A stretch of DNA of 64,000 nt, from positions 229,853 to 293,852 of the forward strand of contig NZ_FWFX01000006.1 in NCBI RefSeq assembly GCF_900172335.1. The letters are read 5' to 3'. Shown here one piece after another: positions 1 through 8,425 of this stretch. Below the pieces are notes generated by a model, which saw only the letters and a program-made list of their open reading frames with translations, had not been told where the DNA came from and did not search any database. The translations under genes were made by a program, and so were the position numbers. The stretch's first letter is position 1; each line of letters opens with the position of its first letter. Source of the stretch: Roseovarius albus. Lineage in GTDB: Bacteria; Pseudomonadota; Alphaproteobacteria; Rhodobacterales; Rhodobacteraceae.

Positions 1-979
1 GCCAGGGGGTGTCGGGGAGTTTACCACCGCTGGCAACAAGGGACAGGTTGTCTTCGAACAGGGATGAGCCGAAGGAGTAGACGTAGTTGTAATGATAGCT
101 GTGGGCTGCACGGGGGTTGATCTCGGTCAGGGCGATGGTGCCGTCGGGCATGATCCAGAATTCGAGATTGAAGAACTGGTTGCGGTAACCCAGATCGGAC
201 AGGCGGCCCATATAGTCGTTGACCCACTCTTCAATCTGCTGGGTTTGCTCGGCCGAGAGGGACAGGGGCGGGGTCAGATAACCAAGCGCTTGGTGGTTGG
301 AAAAATAGACCTCTTCGGTCAGGGCGTAGTGCACAACTTCGCCATCGGCAGTAATGTAGCCTTCGTAGCAGTACTCAATCGCCGTGTTCATATCGACCAA
401 GTGTTCGGCGATGAAGGGAGGCACCACGGGCGGCATCTGATCGGCTGGAATGCCTCTTGAGAAGGTTTCGTTCTGGAAGGAGATCAGATCCTGCAGGGCA
501 GTATCAGCGCGGTAGTCAGCCAGCACGGCACGCAGGCCATCGGGGGTTTCGATTTTGAAGATGCCACGCCCCAAAGACAGCGAGGTGTTCTTGAGCATGA
601 ACGGCCATTCGGTAATTTTGGCGATGATGTCTTCGTCGCTTTCGTTCAGAGGATCTATGGGGGCAAACCAGAAGGGATTGGCTTCAAGTATGCGCATCAA
701 GTATTTGTTCATGCAGTACAAAAATGCGAGGCGAGAGATGGTGGAATTCCCCAGACCTTCGTTTATCAGGATGTGATGAAAGGCATCCTTTTGCGCGAAA
801 CCTGCGACGGCTTGAATGTCCTCGGATTTGCAATGTTCAACCAGCGAACTGATTTCCCCATCATCCCACGATTCAGGCGACAGAATACGCACATCCATCC
901 GTTGGCGCATGTCAGTGATAGCGTCCTGCATATAGGCCTGCGGGTTCAGAAACCCGATGATTGGTGTGCTGTTGGCCAT
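1..979 (-). CDS. ATP-grasp domain protein (3' end beyond the left edge)
   Basis: Reading leftward from an ATG at 979 (protein start MANSTPIIGFLNP) the frame stays open for about 326 codons to the window edge, so the gene is cut off. Residues near the visible end (FFNLEFWIMPDG, then TEINPRAAHSY) match the metal- and ATP-binding strand of ATP-grasp ligases, where Glu and Asn in ExNPR bind magnesium. Earlier segments such as WPFMLKNTSLSLGRG fit the ATP-binding lysine and glycine-rich loop. The family forms amide or thioester bonds using ATP through an acyl-phosphate; the substrate cannot be read here. It is divergent from an AEC transporter, with a 244-bp gap between them. The annotation as ATP-grasp is fairly secure; a dipeptide or amino-acid ligase is one possibility only. 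Confidence 0.8.
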   Translation of the reverse strand, partial: MANSTPIIGFLNPQAYMQDAITDMRQRMDVRILSPESWDDGEISSLVEHCKSEDIQAVAGFAQKDAFHHILINEGLGNSTISRLAFLYCMNKYLMRILEANPFWFAPIDPLNESDEDIIAKITEWPFMLKNTSLSLGRGIFKIETPDGLRAVLADYRADTALQDLISFQNETFSRGIPADQMPPVVPPFIAEHLVDMNTAIEYCYEGYITADGEVVHYALTEEVYFSNHQALGYLTPPLSLSAEQTQQIEEWVNDYMGRLSDLGYRNQFFNLEFWIMPDGTIALTEINPRAAHSYHYNYVYSFGSSLFEDNLSLVASGGKLPDTPW

Positions 980-1223
980 ATTGTGCCCTCTGAATTGCTG
1001 CGTATGTGCACCAAAACAGCGGGCGGGCGCGCAACGGATACGACATATTGAATTGTGATTGCGATACGGTGAGCTTCAATTTGATTGGAAGGGGATGCAA
1101 AACGGGCTTTTGAATAAAGTAAGGGCAAGCGGACATGATGTATACTTTGCTTGTCGCCATCGAAGCCTTGACTTAGTGTTTCTTTACTATCGTTTGCCAT
1201 TGGAGTGGGTTAGTTAGTACGAG

Positions 1224-2123
1224 ATGATCACGCATATGGAACATATTTTTCTAAATGTTTTCAATATTATACTGCCCATTCTTATATGCATCGGAGCGGG
1301 CTACTGGCTTGCGATCGTCAAAGCTTCTTTCGATAATAATGTCATAAATGGGCTGATCAATCGGATCGGTTTTCCGACGCTGGTTATTTCTCATTTGTCA
1401 TCGACCAGCTTGGACACGGGGACATTTTTCAACGTGCTTGCTGCGGCGTTAATGATGGTTGCCGGATTTGGCGTATTAGGTTTTCTCGCGTTAAAGGTGC
1501 TCAGGTATCCAGTTGGCGCTTTTCTAGGCCCTTTGATGCACGGCAATATGGGAAGCATCGGATTGCCGATTGTACTTCTTGCATTTGGCGATGTCGGGAT
1601 GGCTTATGCGATGGGCTTTGTCATCGTAATTTTGCTGAGCATGTTTACGATCGGGATTTGGCTGCCATCGGGTACAGTTTCTTTGAAAATGCTGTTCACA
1701 TCTCCGGTCATCTACGCGGCAATTTTCGCGATTGGCCTGGTTGTCATGGGGATAGAGTTACCGAAGCCAATTAACGCCACTTTCAACATTCTTGGCGGGC
1801 TTGCAATTCCACTTTTGCTGCTGACCATGGGGCATACTTTGGCCACCTTCAAAGTCACCGATGCAACCCGCGCATTGATATTGACCGCAGTGCACCTTGC
1901 CATTGCAGTCTTTGTTGCCTTGCTTGTTGTGCACGTCTTTGGTTTTACCGGAGTAGAACGCGGTGTCGTGATCGTTGCGTGTTTGATGCCGTCTTCTGTT
2001 GCGGGGTATTTGTTTGCAGATGAGTACAGCCCGGAAGAAGCGCCAGAGGTTGCGGGTTACATACTGGTTTCGACAATTGCGACGTTTATCGTACTGCCAC
2101 TTGCACTGACGTTCTGGATCTAA
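1224..2123 (+). CDS. AEC family transporter (auxin efflux carrier/malonate permease type)
   Basis: The 299-residue protein is almost entirely hydrophobic, with about ten membrane segments in two halves. It begins with the family pattern IILPILICIGAGYW and has the glycine-rich GNMGSIGLPIVLLAFGD stretch typical of AEC carriers, plus a second-half segment LMPSSVAGYLFADEY. Family members include MdcF-like malonate transporters and YfdV-like permeases of the inner membrane; the substrate here is unknown. An alternative ATG lies five codons downstream (1239), and neither start has a strong ribosome-binding site. It is divergent from the ATP-grasp gene, and its stop codon overlaps by four bases the convergent end of the NlpD-like gene. 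An export role for the product of the ATP-grasp enzyme is possible but only inferred from position. Confidence 0.85.
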   Translation: MITHMEHIFLNVFNIILPILICIGAGYWLAIVKASFDNNVINGLINRIGFPTLVISHLSSTSLDTGTFFNVLAAALMMVAGFGVLGFLALKVLRYPVGAFLGPLMHGNMGSIGLPIVLLAFGDVGMAYAMGFVIVILLSMFTIGIWLPSGTVSLKMLFTSPVIYAAIFAIGLVVMGIELPKPINATFNILGGLAIPLLLLTMGHTLATFKVTDATRALILTAVHLAIAVFVALLVVHVFGFTGVERGVVIVACLMPSSVAGYLFADEYSPEEAPEVAGYILVSTIATFIVLPLALTFWI

Positions 2124-3295
2124 TTCAGATAGGGGATTGGATCAGTACTTTTGGTGCCTTTACGGACCTCGAAGTGTAGCGCGGCAGGGCCGTTTTTACT
2201 GACCTGGGCCAGCTTTTGACCGCGTTTGACAGTCGCCCCTTTCTTGACTGCGACGCCATCGACATTGGAATAGACCGTCAACAGGTTTCCAGGGTGCTTC
2301 AGCACGACAATCGACGTGCCACGGGTGTCTTGTGTAATTGCGGCGACAACGCCATCAGCGGCGCTTTTGACCGGCGTACCGGCATTGGCGGCGATGTCGA
2401 TGCCTTCGTTCTTGCCTGCTTCATAGTCGCGCACGATGTTGCCCTGCACCGGATATCCCATGCGGGCGTTTGACTTGGACTGCTCTGCGCCCAGATCCGG
2501 GGCGATGGTCTTGGTCTCAACCGGTTTTGCAACAGGAATGGTCTTTTCATCCGGTAGCGGTTTTGAGGCGCTTGGTGGGGTTGGCGTCGGACTGCCAGAG
2601 CCCGGGGTTGTGACTGCGGCCGCACCGGCATCAAAAGGTTCGCTCTTTTTGTCAGGCAGGGCGACGGGGATCAGCAGAAATTGCCCTTCGCGAACTGTAA
2701 AGTTGCTGTCGAGGCTGTTCCACTCGGCCAAGCTGCGGACCGATACATTGTAGAGCCGTGCGATGCTGAAGGCGGTTTCGCCGCGTTCGACTTTGTGGCG
2801 AATCGGCTCAACGCCGCTTTGTTTTACGGGTGCGGGTTTTAGGGTGGACGTTTGCACATCTTGGGCATCCGCTTTGTCGATGGCGGATCCGGCGAGCGTG
2901 CTGATGTCGACACCGTCCGTCGGGCGGATCGGGCCACCAGCAGGTTCAGAAACCCGACCGGGCAGGGCAAGGATTTCGCCTTCGCGCAAGGCGTCATTGG
3001 GCTGCATGCCGTTGAAGTTGGCCAGTTGCGCTGGATTGGCCCCGATGCGGGTGGCAACACTGTTGACTGTGTCGCCACGCCGGGCGACGGCCACCTGGTA
3101 ACCGGGATAAGAAATGATCCCGCGAGAATCCGGTTGTGGCCGATCAGCTGTCGCATTGATTGCGGCGTTTGAGGTGGCGGCCCCGTTGCCGACCTGATTG
3201 CGCAAGTCCCAGTCCAGGGGCTCTTCACAGGCGGTGAGTGCAAGCAAGGCTGAGCCAGCCAAGCTCAGGCGGAGGGATGCTCTGCGGTGGGTCAT
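2120..3295 (-). CDS. nlpD: NlpD-like LysM/M23-domain lipoprotein
   Basis: A 391-residue lipoprotein with a signal peptide ending in the lipobox LTAC (Cys23). Two LysM peptidoglycan-binding repeats lie at about 63-112 and 165-211, then a Pro/Ser/Thr-rich linker and a LytM (M23) domain at about 280-391. The zinc ligands of active LytM enzymes are not conserved: the HxxxD His is replaced in GKNEGIDIAA, the second motif reads YSNVDG, and the last reads ALHFEVR instead of HLHFEVR. That is the pattern of NlpD/EnvC-type proteins, which activate cell-wall amidases rather than cut peptidoglycan. It follows pcm and surE on the same strand, the classical surE-pcm-nlpD order. Outer-membrane location and a role in cell separation are inferred. 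Confidence 0.88.
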   Translation of the reverse strand: MTHRRASLRLSLAGSALLALTACEEPLDWDLRNQVGNGAATSNAAINATADRPQPDSRGIISYPGYQVAVARRGDTVNSVATRIGANPAQLANFNGMQPNDALREGEILALPGRVSEPAGGPIRPTDGVDISTLAGSAIDKADAQDVQTSTLKPAPVKQSGVEPIRHKVERGETAFSIARLYNVSVRSLAEWNSLDSNFTVREGQFLLIPVALPDKKSEPFDAGAAAVTTPGSGSPTPTPPSASKPLPDEKTIPVAKPVETKTIAPDLGAEQSKSNARMGYPVQGNIVRDYEAGKNEGIDIAANAGTPVKSAADGVVAAITQDTRGTSIVVLKHPGNLLTVYSNVDGVAVKKGATVKRGQKLAQVSKNGPAALHFEVRKGTKSTDPIPYLN

Positions 3296-3364
3296 CTCGA
3301 TCTATTCCTCGTCACGCGCCCTTTGTTGTCCGGGGCTTTAATGCTCTTTGTTTTTGGTCAATTA

Positions 3365-4021
3365 TTATTCTGTATCGCGTCCCAGCCCCTCGACCAAGGG
3401 GACAAAACGGACCGGGCGCAACTCGTCATAGTCATAGCCGAATTCGGAACGTGTGACCCTTATCAAGCTCTGGACAGTGTTGGACTGACCAACCGGCAAG
3501 ACCATAATACCCCCAATTTTCAGCTGCGCCAAGAGCGGGCCTGGAGGGTCTTCGGCAGCGGCGGTGACCAAAATACGGTCGAAAGGGGCCTGATCAGGCA
3601 GGCCAAAGCTGCCATCGGCGATTAAAGTGGTGATATTGGTCAGATCCTGTTGGCGGAAAATCGCCGCTGCCTCGGTTGCCAGGCGTTTAAAACGGTCCAC
3701 GGTGTAGACCCGGCGCGCGAGTTGGCTGAGGATCGCGGCCTGATAGCCGGAACCTGTACCAACCTCGAGCACAGTGTCGCGCGGGTTGATTTTGAGCGCC
3801 TGTGTCATCAAGCCCACCACTGACGGCTGGCTGATGGTCTGGCCGCAAGCAATTGGGAGCGGTGTATCCTCGTAAGCGCGATCAGCAAAGTGGCCACGGA
3901 TGAATGGACCACGGTCGATGTTTTCCATCGCTGTCAGGACACGCTTGTCGGTGACGCCCTTTGAGCGCAACGCAAAGAGAAATTGCATTTTGCGTTCGGC
4001 GATATCCTCAGTGTTGCTCAT
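3365..4021 (-). CDS. pcm: protein-L-isoaspartate O-methyltransferase
   Basis: Repairs damaged proteins by transferring a methyl group from S-adenosylmethionine to L-isoaspartyl residues. The 218-residue length is normal. Family motifs are clear: DRGPFI, the substrate loop GQTISQP, the SAM-binding motif [11 protein letters not shown], the post-motif VYTVDR, and the C-terminal [10 protein letters not shown]. The ATG overlaps the surE stop by four bases, so the two are translationally coupled in the usual surE-pcm order. The frame and start are unambiguous. Cytoplasmic. Confidence 0.96.
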   Translation of the reverse strand: MSNTEDIAERKMQFLFALRSKGVTDKRVLTAMENIDRGPFIRGHFADRAYEDTPLPIACGQTISQPSVVGLMTQALKINPRDTVLEVGTGSGYQAAILSQLARRVYTVDRFKRLATEAAAIFRQQDLTNITTLIADGSFGLPDQAPFDRILVTAAAEDPPGPLLAQLKIGGIMVLPVGQSNTVQSLIRVTRSEFGYDYDELRPVRFVPLVEGLGRDTE

Positions 4022-4803
4022 AGCTCAATCGCCTTGAGGGGGGAGAGGATATCATGGGCGGTCAGGTCGGCGCGCATAGGCGTTACCGAAACATAGCCCT
4101 TAAGGTTGACGTCGGCATCTGAGCCTTGGGACGTAGGTTGTTGCTGCGGTGCGCCGGTGATCCAGAGAAAGCGCCGCCCGGAGGGTGAATGCTGCGCTTG
4201 GACGCCAAACCCCATGTCCCGGCGGAATCCCTGATGGGCGACCCGGATGCCCTGCACGTCCTTGGCCGGGACAGGGGGGAAGTTGACGTTGTAGAAGATG
4301 CCATAATCGTCATCTGTCCAGACGCCATGATCCAGCAATTGGCGCAAGGTCTTCAAACCATAGGCGCGGGCGGTTTCAAACTGATCGGTCAGATCCTTGG
4401 TGGCGGGGCCATAATATTGGCTGAGCGCAATGGCATCGATGCCTTGCAAGGCTGCCTCCATCGCGGCGCCAATAGTACCGGAATAGACCGCGTTTTCAGC
4501 CGAGTTGTTACCGCGGTTGACGCCCGACAGCACCAGATCGGGGCGGGTATCGACCATGATGTCATGGACGGCAGCGAGCACACAGTCAGCCGGGCTGCCT
4601 TGCACCGCATACCGACGCTCGGCCATTTGCGAGACCATCATCGGCTGGGTGTAGGAAATGCAGTGGCCGACGCCCGATTGCTCGAACGCCGGGGCCACGA
4701 CCCAAACCTCGCCATTCTTACCGGCGATGGCCTTGGCAATCTCTTCCATCACCACCAGTCCAGGGGCGTTAATTCCGTCGTCGTTGGTGATCAGGATGCG
4801 CAC
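4018..4803 (-). CDS. surE: 5'/3'-nucleotidase SurE
   Basis: A metal-dependent nucleoside monophosphate phosphatase of stationary-phase survival. The catalytic start of the family, RILITNDDG, follows directly after a GTG at 4803. That GTG is preceded by AAGGA at a good distance, so I choose it over an in-frame start 43 codons upstream whose translation does not resemble SurE. The motif LSGVNRGNN, which carries the metal and phosphate ligands, and the conserved [11 protein letters not shown] are present. The resulting 261 residues match the family's usual length. It overlaps pcm by four bases. The usual roseobacter upstream genes (serS, tat) are not adjacent here, so the promoter should lie in 4804-5013. 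Confidence 0.95.
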   Translation of the reverse strand: MRILITNDDGINAPGLVVMEEIAKAIAGKNGEVWVVAPAFEQSGVGHCISYTQPMMVSQMAERRYAVQGSPADCVLAAVHDIMVDTRPDLVLSGVNRGNNSAENAVYSGTIGAAMEAALQGIDAIALSQYYGPATKDLTDQFETARAYGLKTLRQLLDHGVWTDDDYGIFYNVNFPPVPAKDVQGIRVAHQGFRRDMGFGVQAQHSPSGRRFLWITGAPQQQPTSQGSDADVNLKGYVSVTPMRADLTAHDILSPLKAIEL

Positions 4804-5013
4804 GATTTGTCCTTGCAATACTCGGGTTTGTACTAGCTGCGCGAAGCAAAACGAGCAAGTCTCAAGGGACGAGCTGCAAAGTTCTTGGGCAGGTGTGAGA
4901 AAAAGGCCATTCTCAGGTGGAGAAGGGGGCATTGAAGGCCTGAAAGGAGCCCTGATCGGACTTACAGCGATGTAATTTCAGACGTCGGCGTAACCTCGCA
5001 AAACAAGCGCAGG

Positions 5014-5340
5014 TTAGCTCGACGTTTCATGGATGGCTTCGACAGAAACAACACGGCGCACAAACGGCGCCATTCCAGCCGGTCCAGAGGCTCGGTCTTT
5101 TAGATGAATACAAATATCTGGCCGATGGGTCGCAATGACGCCCACCAAATCGCCTCGAACAATATCATCCAAGCCCGCCCCTATGACGACACACCTGATA
5201 TTCGGTTCTGCTTTAAGTTGCCTGACTACTTCTTTACGATTGTGCGCGCCAAGCCATTGGATTGGCAGGTCTTCGAGTTGTTTAGCAACATTTTCGATTA
5301 CATCTGGCAATCGTCCTACTAAGAGCACAACGGGTTTCAT
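5014..5340 (-). CDS. hypothetical protein, receiver-like fold
   Basis: A 108-residue soluble protein (start MKPVVLLVGRLPDV). The alternation of hydrophobic strands and amphipathic helices (VVLLVG, IQWLGA, CVVIGAG, ICIHLK) resembles the alpha/beta pattern of CheY-like receivers. The phospho-accepting Asp after strand 3 is absent (CVVIGAGLDD), so no phosphotransfer is claimed. A ribosome-binding site GGAGAACGCC precedes the ATG. It stands alone between surE and an exported hypothetical gene, on the same strand as both but with gaps over 200 bp on either side. Its function is unknown. Confidence 0.65.
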   Translation of the reverse strand: MKPVVLLVGRLPDVIENVAKQLEDLPIQWLGAHNRKEVVRQLKAEPNIRCVVIGAGLDDIVRGDLVGVIATHRPDICIHLKDRASGPAGMAPFVRRVVSVEAIHETSS

Positions 5341-5600
5341 GGCGTTCTCCAGTAATCGTCTTCAGAATTGGGCGAAGTTCCTTTTTTTTGTACTTCATAA
5401 CAAAATCTTAACACAGATTTTCGCGGGGCTCACGTTTATTCCCGGTTGAAAGCTACATTTGATGCACGTTCTGTGAATGTTTGCAGGGGTCCACGGATCA
5501 AACCTTGGAGCAGCCACACCGAATTTTTGCTCTGTCCCGCAAAGCTGCTATTCACAAAAGTTGCTACTTTCTTATAGGGAGTAAAGTGCCCGTCAGTCGC
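5341..5600. other. intergenic region, no gene seen
   Basis: About 260 bp, clearly more AT-rich than its surroundings, between two minus-strand genes. It must hold the promoter of the receiver-like gene on its left. I see no convincing open frame, RNA gene or strong hairpin in it. Confidence 0.4.
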
Positions 5601-6128
5601 TCATTCTTGGTTCACGGCCCTTAGCGTCTGAAGTTGAGCCAATGCTTTAACTGCAGCCATGTAGGCGTTTTGTTCGGATGGATTGATGTCAAGTGTGAAC
5701 AGGCAGTTTGTTGCCTCGGACAGGACCGGGCGTATTTCGCTACCGGTGATCTGATGATCTTCGTAGGTCAGGTAGAGCGATTTCAGGACTTCACCCACAG
5801 CAGGGCCGCCGAGCATACAGATGGCTTGGGGTTCCGTTGTTTCGATGCCACCGCTTAGGGTGTCATAGCTATATCCGCGACGCTGATTGTTGATCTGGGC
5901 GAGCAATTCTTGCGGCACGTTCACTTCCGCGCCGTTGATTTCAAGCCGGTAGGCGTCATCTGCGGAGCGTTTATTGGGGTCAATGCCGCTGGCGTAGAGC
6001 GAAACAACCTCGGTCACCTCGTCATCTACGTGGGTTTCAAGTTCGAGCACAAGATGCATGTCCTTGGCCACAGCGGGTGAGGCGAGGCCCAGCAAGAGGG
6101 CGGTGGTGAGGGCTTTTGAAACTGACAT
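5601..6128 (-). CDS. exported hypothetical protein
   Basis: A protein of about 175 residues. The start at 6128 (MSVSKALTTALLLG) is chosen because AGGA precedes it at eight bases and it gives a standard Sec signal peptide with a cleavage-type ASPAVAKD sequence. Frames extending further upstream run through a hairpin. The mature part has no domain I recognise and only two Cys (in AICMLGG and NCLFTLD), which could form a disulfide in the periplasm. It lies downstream of the SDR gene, separated by a hairpin at 6145-6172. Periplasmic location is inferred from the signal sequence; the function is unknown. Confidence 0.7.
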   Translation of the reverse strand: MSVSKALTTALLLGLASPAVAKDMHLVLELETHVDDEVTEVVSLYASGIDPNKRSADDAYRLEINGAEVNVPQELLAQINNQRRGYSYDTLSGGIETTEPQAICMLGGPAVGEVLKSLYLTYEDHQITGSEIRPVLSEATNCLFTLDINPSEQNAYMAAVKALAQLQTLRAVNQE

Positions 6129-6144
6129 GTCGTGCATCCTGTGA

Positions 6145-6172
6145 CTGTTACCCACAGTAGATGGGGTAACAG
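6145..6172 (-). terminator. hairpin between SDR gene and exported-protein gene
   Basis: A perfect 9-bp stem (CTGTTACCC pairing with GGGTAACAG) with a 10-base loop lies 26 bases past the SDR stop codon on the minus strand and 17 bases before the next start. There is no run of T after it, so it may be a weak or Rho-assisted terminator, or a structure affecting translation of the next gene. Confidence 0.5.
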
Positions 6173-6198
6173 GATCGTGATGCAAGAGCGACCTTAGG

Positions 6199-6849
6199 TC
6201 AAAGCTGCGCCAACAGGCGATTTGCTTCGGCTTCTGCAGACGTCAGTCCATCACGGTTTTCACCGGGGAAGAACCGGGCGCGAACGGCGGTCGGCATTGG
6301 TTGTGGGGTCAGGATATGCACCTTGGGGCCGGTGTTGGCGGTTTCCGCCTGCCAGCTTTGGGCCAATGCCATCTGCGCAGCTTTGCTGGCACCATAGGCG
6401 CCAAAGAACTTGTCGCCTGCGCAGGGGTCGTCAAAGAACAGCGCTTGACCCTGTTCGCCCAAGAGTGGCGCGACAAAGGTGATCAGACGGCCCATGGCGG
6501 TGACGTTGCAGGCGAGGGTTTTGTCCCAGTCTTTCATGTCCATATGCGGGGCCGGGGCCATGGGCGGGGCGTGCACAGCCGCGTGCGCCCAGAGATCAAC
6601 GCTGCCCCAGCGGTCATAGATCGAACGACAAAGCTGCGCCATGGCGTCCGGTTGGGTGATGTCCATCGGGGCCAATGTCGCGGTGCCGCCTGCGGCCTGA
6701 ATTCGATCATCCAACTCCTCAAGCGCGCCGGTCGTACGGGCAACGGCTACGACGTGATGAGTTTTGGCAAGCTCTTCAGCCAGTGCGGCGCCCAAGCCAC
6801 GAGACGCGCCAGTGACTAGGGCAATTGGGGAAGGATTCTGATCTGTCAT
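6199..6849 (-). CDS. SDR family oxidoreductase
   Basis: A short-chain dehydrogenase/reductase of 216 residues from the ATG at 6849; a TTG 12 codons upstream is an alternative. The nucleotide-binding motif TGASRGLG is at residues 13-20 and the catalytic Tyr152 and Lys156 occur in AYGASKAA. The catalytic Ser normally about 13 residues before Tyr is missing: the strand reads ALFFDDPCAG. The NNAG motif is also altered (WAHAAVHAPP). Reduced or altered chemistry is therefore likely. As I recall roseobacter genomes, an SDR gene of this kind often follows purF; here the gad genes and a DUF1284 gene lie between. The substrate is unknown. Confidence 0.85.
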   Translation of the reverse strand: MTDQNPSPIALVTGASRGLGAALAEELAKTHHVVAVARTTGALEELDDRIQAAGGTATLAPMDITQPDAMAQLCRSIYDRWGSVDLWAHAAVHAPPMAPAPHMDMKDWDKTLACNVTAMGRLITFVAPLLGEQGQALFFDDPCAGDKFFGAYGASKAAQMALAQSWQAETANTGPKVHILTPQPMPTAVRARFFPGENRDGLTSAEAEANRLLAQL

Positions 6850-6950
6850 AACGCCGGAAATTTCATTCCTAACGACATAAATCAAGGGGCATCCCCCGTC
6901 TTTTGCCTATCTGCAACAAAAAACGCGTGATCTTCTTACGTTTGACGCCC

Positions 6951-8357
6951 TTATCGACCGCTATGGTCGTGCACAGTTGCATCTTCACGACCCAAAGATT
7001 TAGAGGGACTGTGTTTTGTCAGATGTTCTATGGCCCGAACCATATCTTCCACCAATAGATCCGCCAGATCACGGCCGAATCCGTGCCGAACGATAATCCG
7101 CTGTATGGCCATATCCTCGCGATTGGGTGGCATCGCATAAGCCGGCACCAACCAGCCACGCGAGCGCAGCCGGTCGGCCAAGTCGAAAAGTGTATAAGGC
7201 ACATCTGCGCCTTCTTTGATGGACCAGCACAAAGCAGGCATTCCACCGGTGCCGTCATAGAGCATTTCAAATGGACCAATCTTTTCGATTTGGTGGGCAA
7301 GGGCCTGTGCGGTGCTGTAGCAGGCGGATTGAATCTTGCGGTACCCTTCACGCCCCAAACGCAGGAAATTATAATACTGGCAGATGATTTCTCCCCCGGG
7401 ACGAGAAAAGTTCAGCGCGAATGTGGGGATATTGCCGCCTAGGTAATTTACCTCAAAGATCAGGTCCTTAGGCAGGTGCTCCTGATCACGCCAGACGACC
7501 CATCCCACCCCGAGCGGAGCCAACCCGAACTTGTGGCCCGAGGCATTGATCGACACAACGCGTTCCAGTCGAAAATCCCATTTAAGAATTGGGTCACAGA
7601 ATGGGGCCAGAAATGCGCCACTTGCACCGTCGACGTGAATGGGAATGTCGAGCCCAGTTTCTGCTTGTAAATTGTCCAATGCAGCGGAAACCTCTGCCAC
7701 GGGTTCGTATTGTCCGGTGAAGGTGACCCCGAGTGTGGGGACAACACCGATGGTGTTTTCGTCGCAGCGCTTGATGACTTCTTCGGGTGTCATTATGAGG
7801 CGATCACCCTCCATTGGGATTTCGCGAATTTCGATATCCCAGTAGCGGCAGAATTTGTGCCAGCAGATCTGAACCGGGCCGCAGATCAGGTTTGGCTTGT
7901 CGGTGGGTTTTCCCTCGGCGCGGCGTTTGTCGCGCCAGCGCCATTTCATGGCCAGACCGCCCAACATGGCGGCTTCGCTTGACCCGGTGGTGGAACAGCC
8001 AATTGTTTGCGCGGATTGAGGGGCGTTCCAAAGATCGGCGATCATATGCACACAGCGCTCTTCTATTGCTGCGGTTTGCGGGTATTCGTCTTTGTCGATC
8101 ATGTTTTTATCGACAGTTTCAGCCATGAGATCGCGAACCTCTGGCTCTAACCAGGTGGTGCAGAAGGTGGCTAGGTTCTGACGCGAATTGCCATCAAGCA
8201 TCAATTCATCATGGATGGCGTCGTAAACATGTCTTGGGTTACGTTCATGGTTGGGAAATGAGAATTTCGGTAAATCCCGTGCCAGATCCTCTGAGGCGTA
8301 GTCGTCATCAAGAACGTCGCTTCGCAAATCAGTTTTATCTGCGTTGTAAAGGGTCAT
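6951..8357 (-). CDS. gadB: glutamate decarboxylase (PLP-dependent)
   Basis: Converts glutamate and a proton to GABA and CO2. The 468-residue length matches bacterial GadA/GadB. The cofactor motif HVDGASG is at 241-247 and the PLP lysine is Lys276 in [10 protein letters not shown], the same number as in E. coli GadB. The substrate-pocket stretch [12 protein letters not shown] is intact. The extreme C terminus (HDHSGR) differs from the E. coli pH-sensing tail that ends KHT, so the same pH switch should not be assumed. The gene is 68 bases downstream of a GadC-like antiporter on the same strand, forming the acid-resistance pair that consumes cytoplasmic protons. It may also feed GABA metabolism. 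Confidence 0.95.
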   Translation of the reverse strand: MTLYNADKTDLRSDVLDDDYASEDLARDLPKFSFPNHERNPRHVYDAIHDELMLDGNSRQNLATFCTTWLEPEVRDLMAETVDKNMIDKDEYPQTAAIEERCVHMIADLWNAPQSAQTIGCSTTGSSEAAMLGGLAMKWRWRDKRRAEGKPTDKPNLICGPVQICWHKFCRYWDIEIREIPMEGDRLIMTPEEVIKRCDENTIGVVPTLGVTFTGQYEPVAEVSAALDNLQAETGLDIPIHVDGASGAFLAPFCDPILKWDFRLERVVSINASGHKFGLAPLGVGWVVWRDQEHLPKDLIFEVNYLGGNIPTFALNFSRPGGEIICQYYNFLRLGREGYRKIQSACYSTAQALAHQIEKIGPFEMLYDGTGGMPALCWSIKEGADVPYTLFDLADRLRSRGWLVPAYAMPPNREDMAIQRIIVRHGFGRDLADLLVEDMVRAIEHLTKHSPSKSLGREDATVHDHSGR

Positions 8358-8425
8358 GACGAACTTCCTTTCTTAAAGAATTCCTGAGCAAGTGTTCGAG
8401 TGGCGCTTCTTGCCACTGATAGAGT

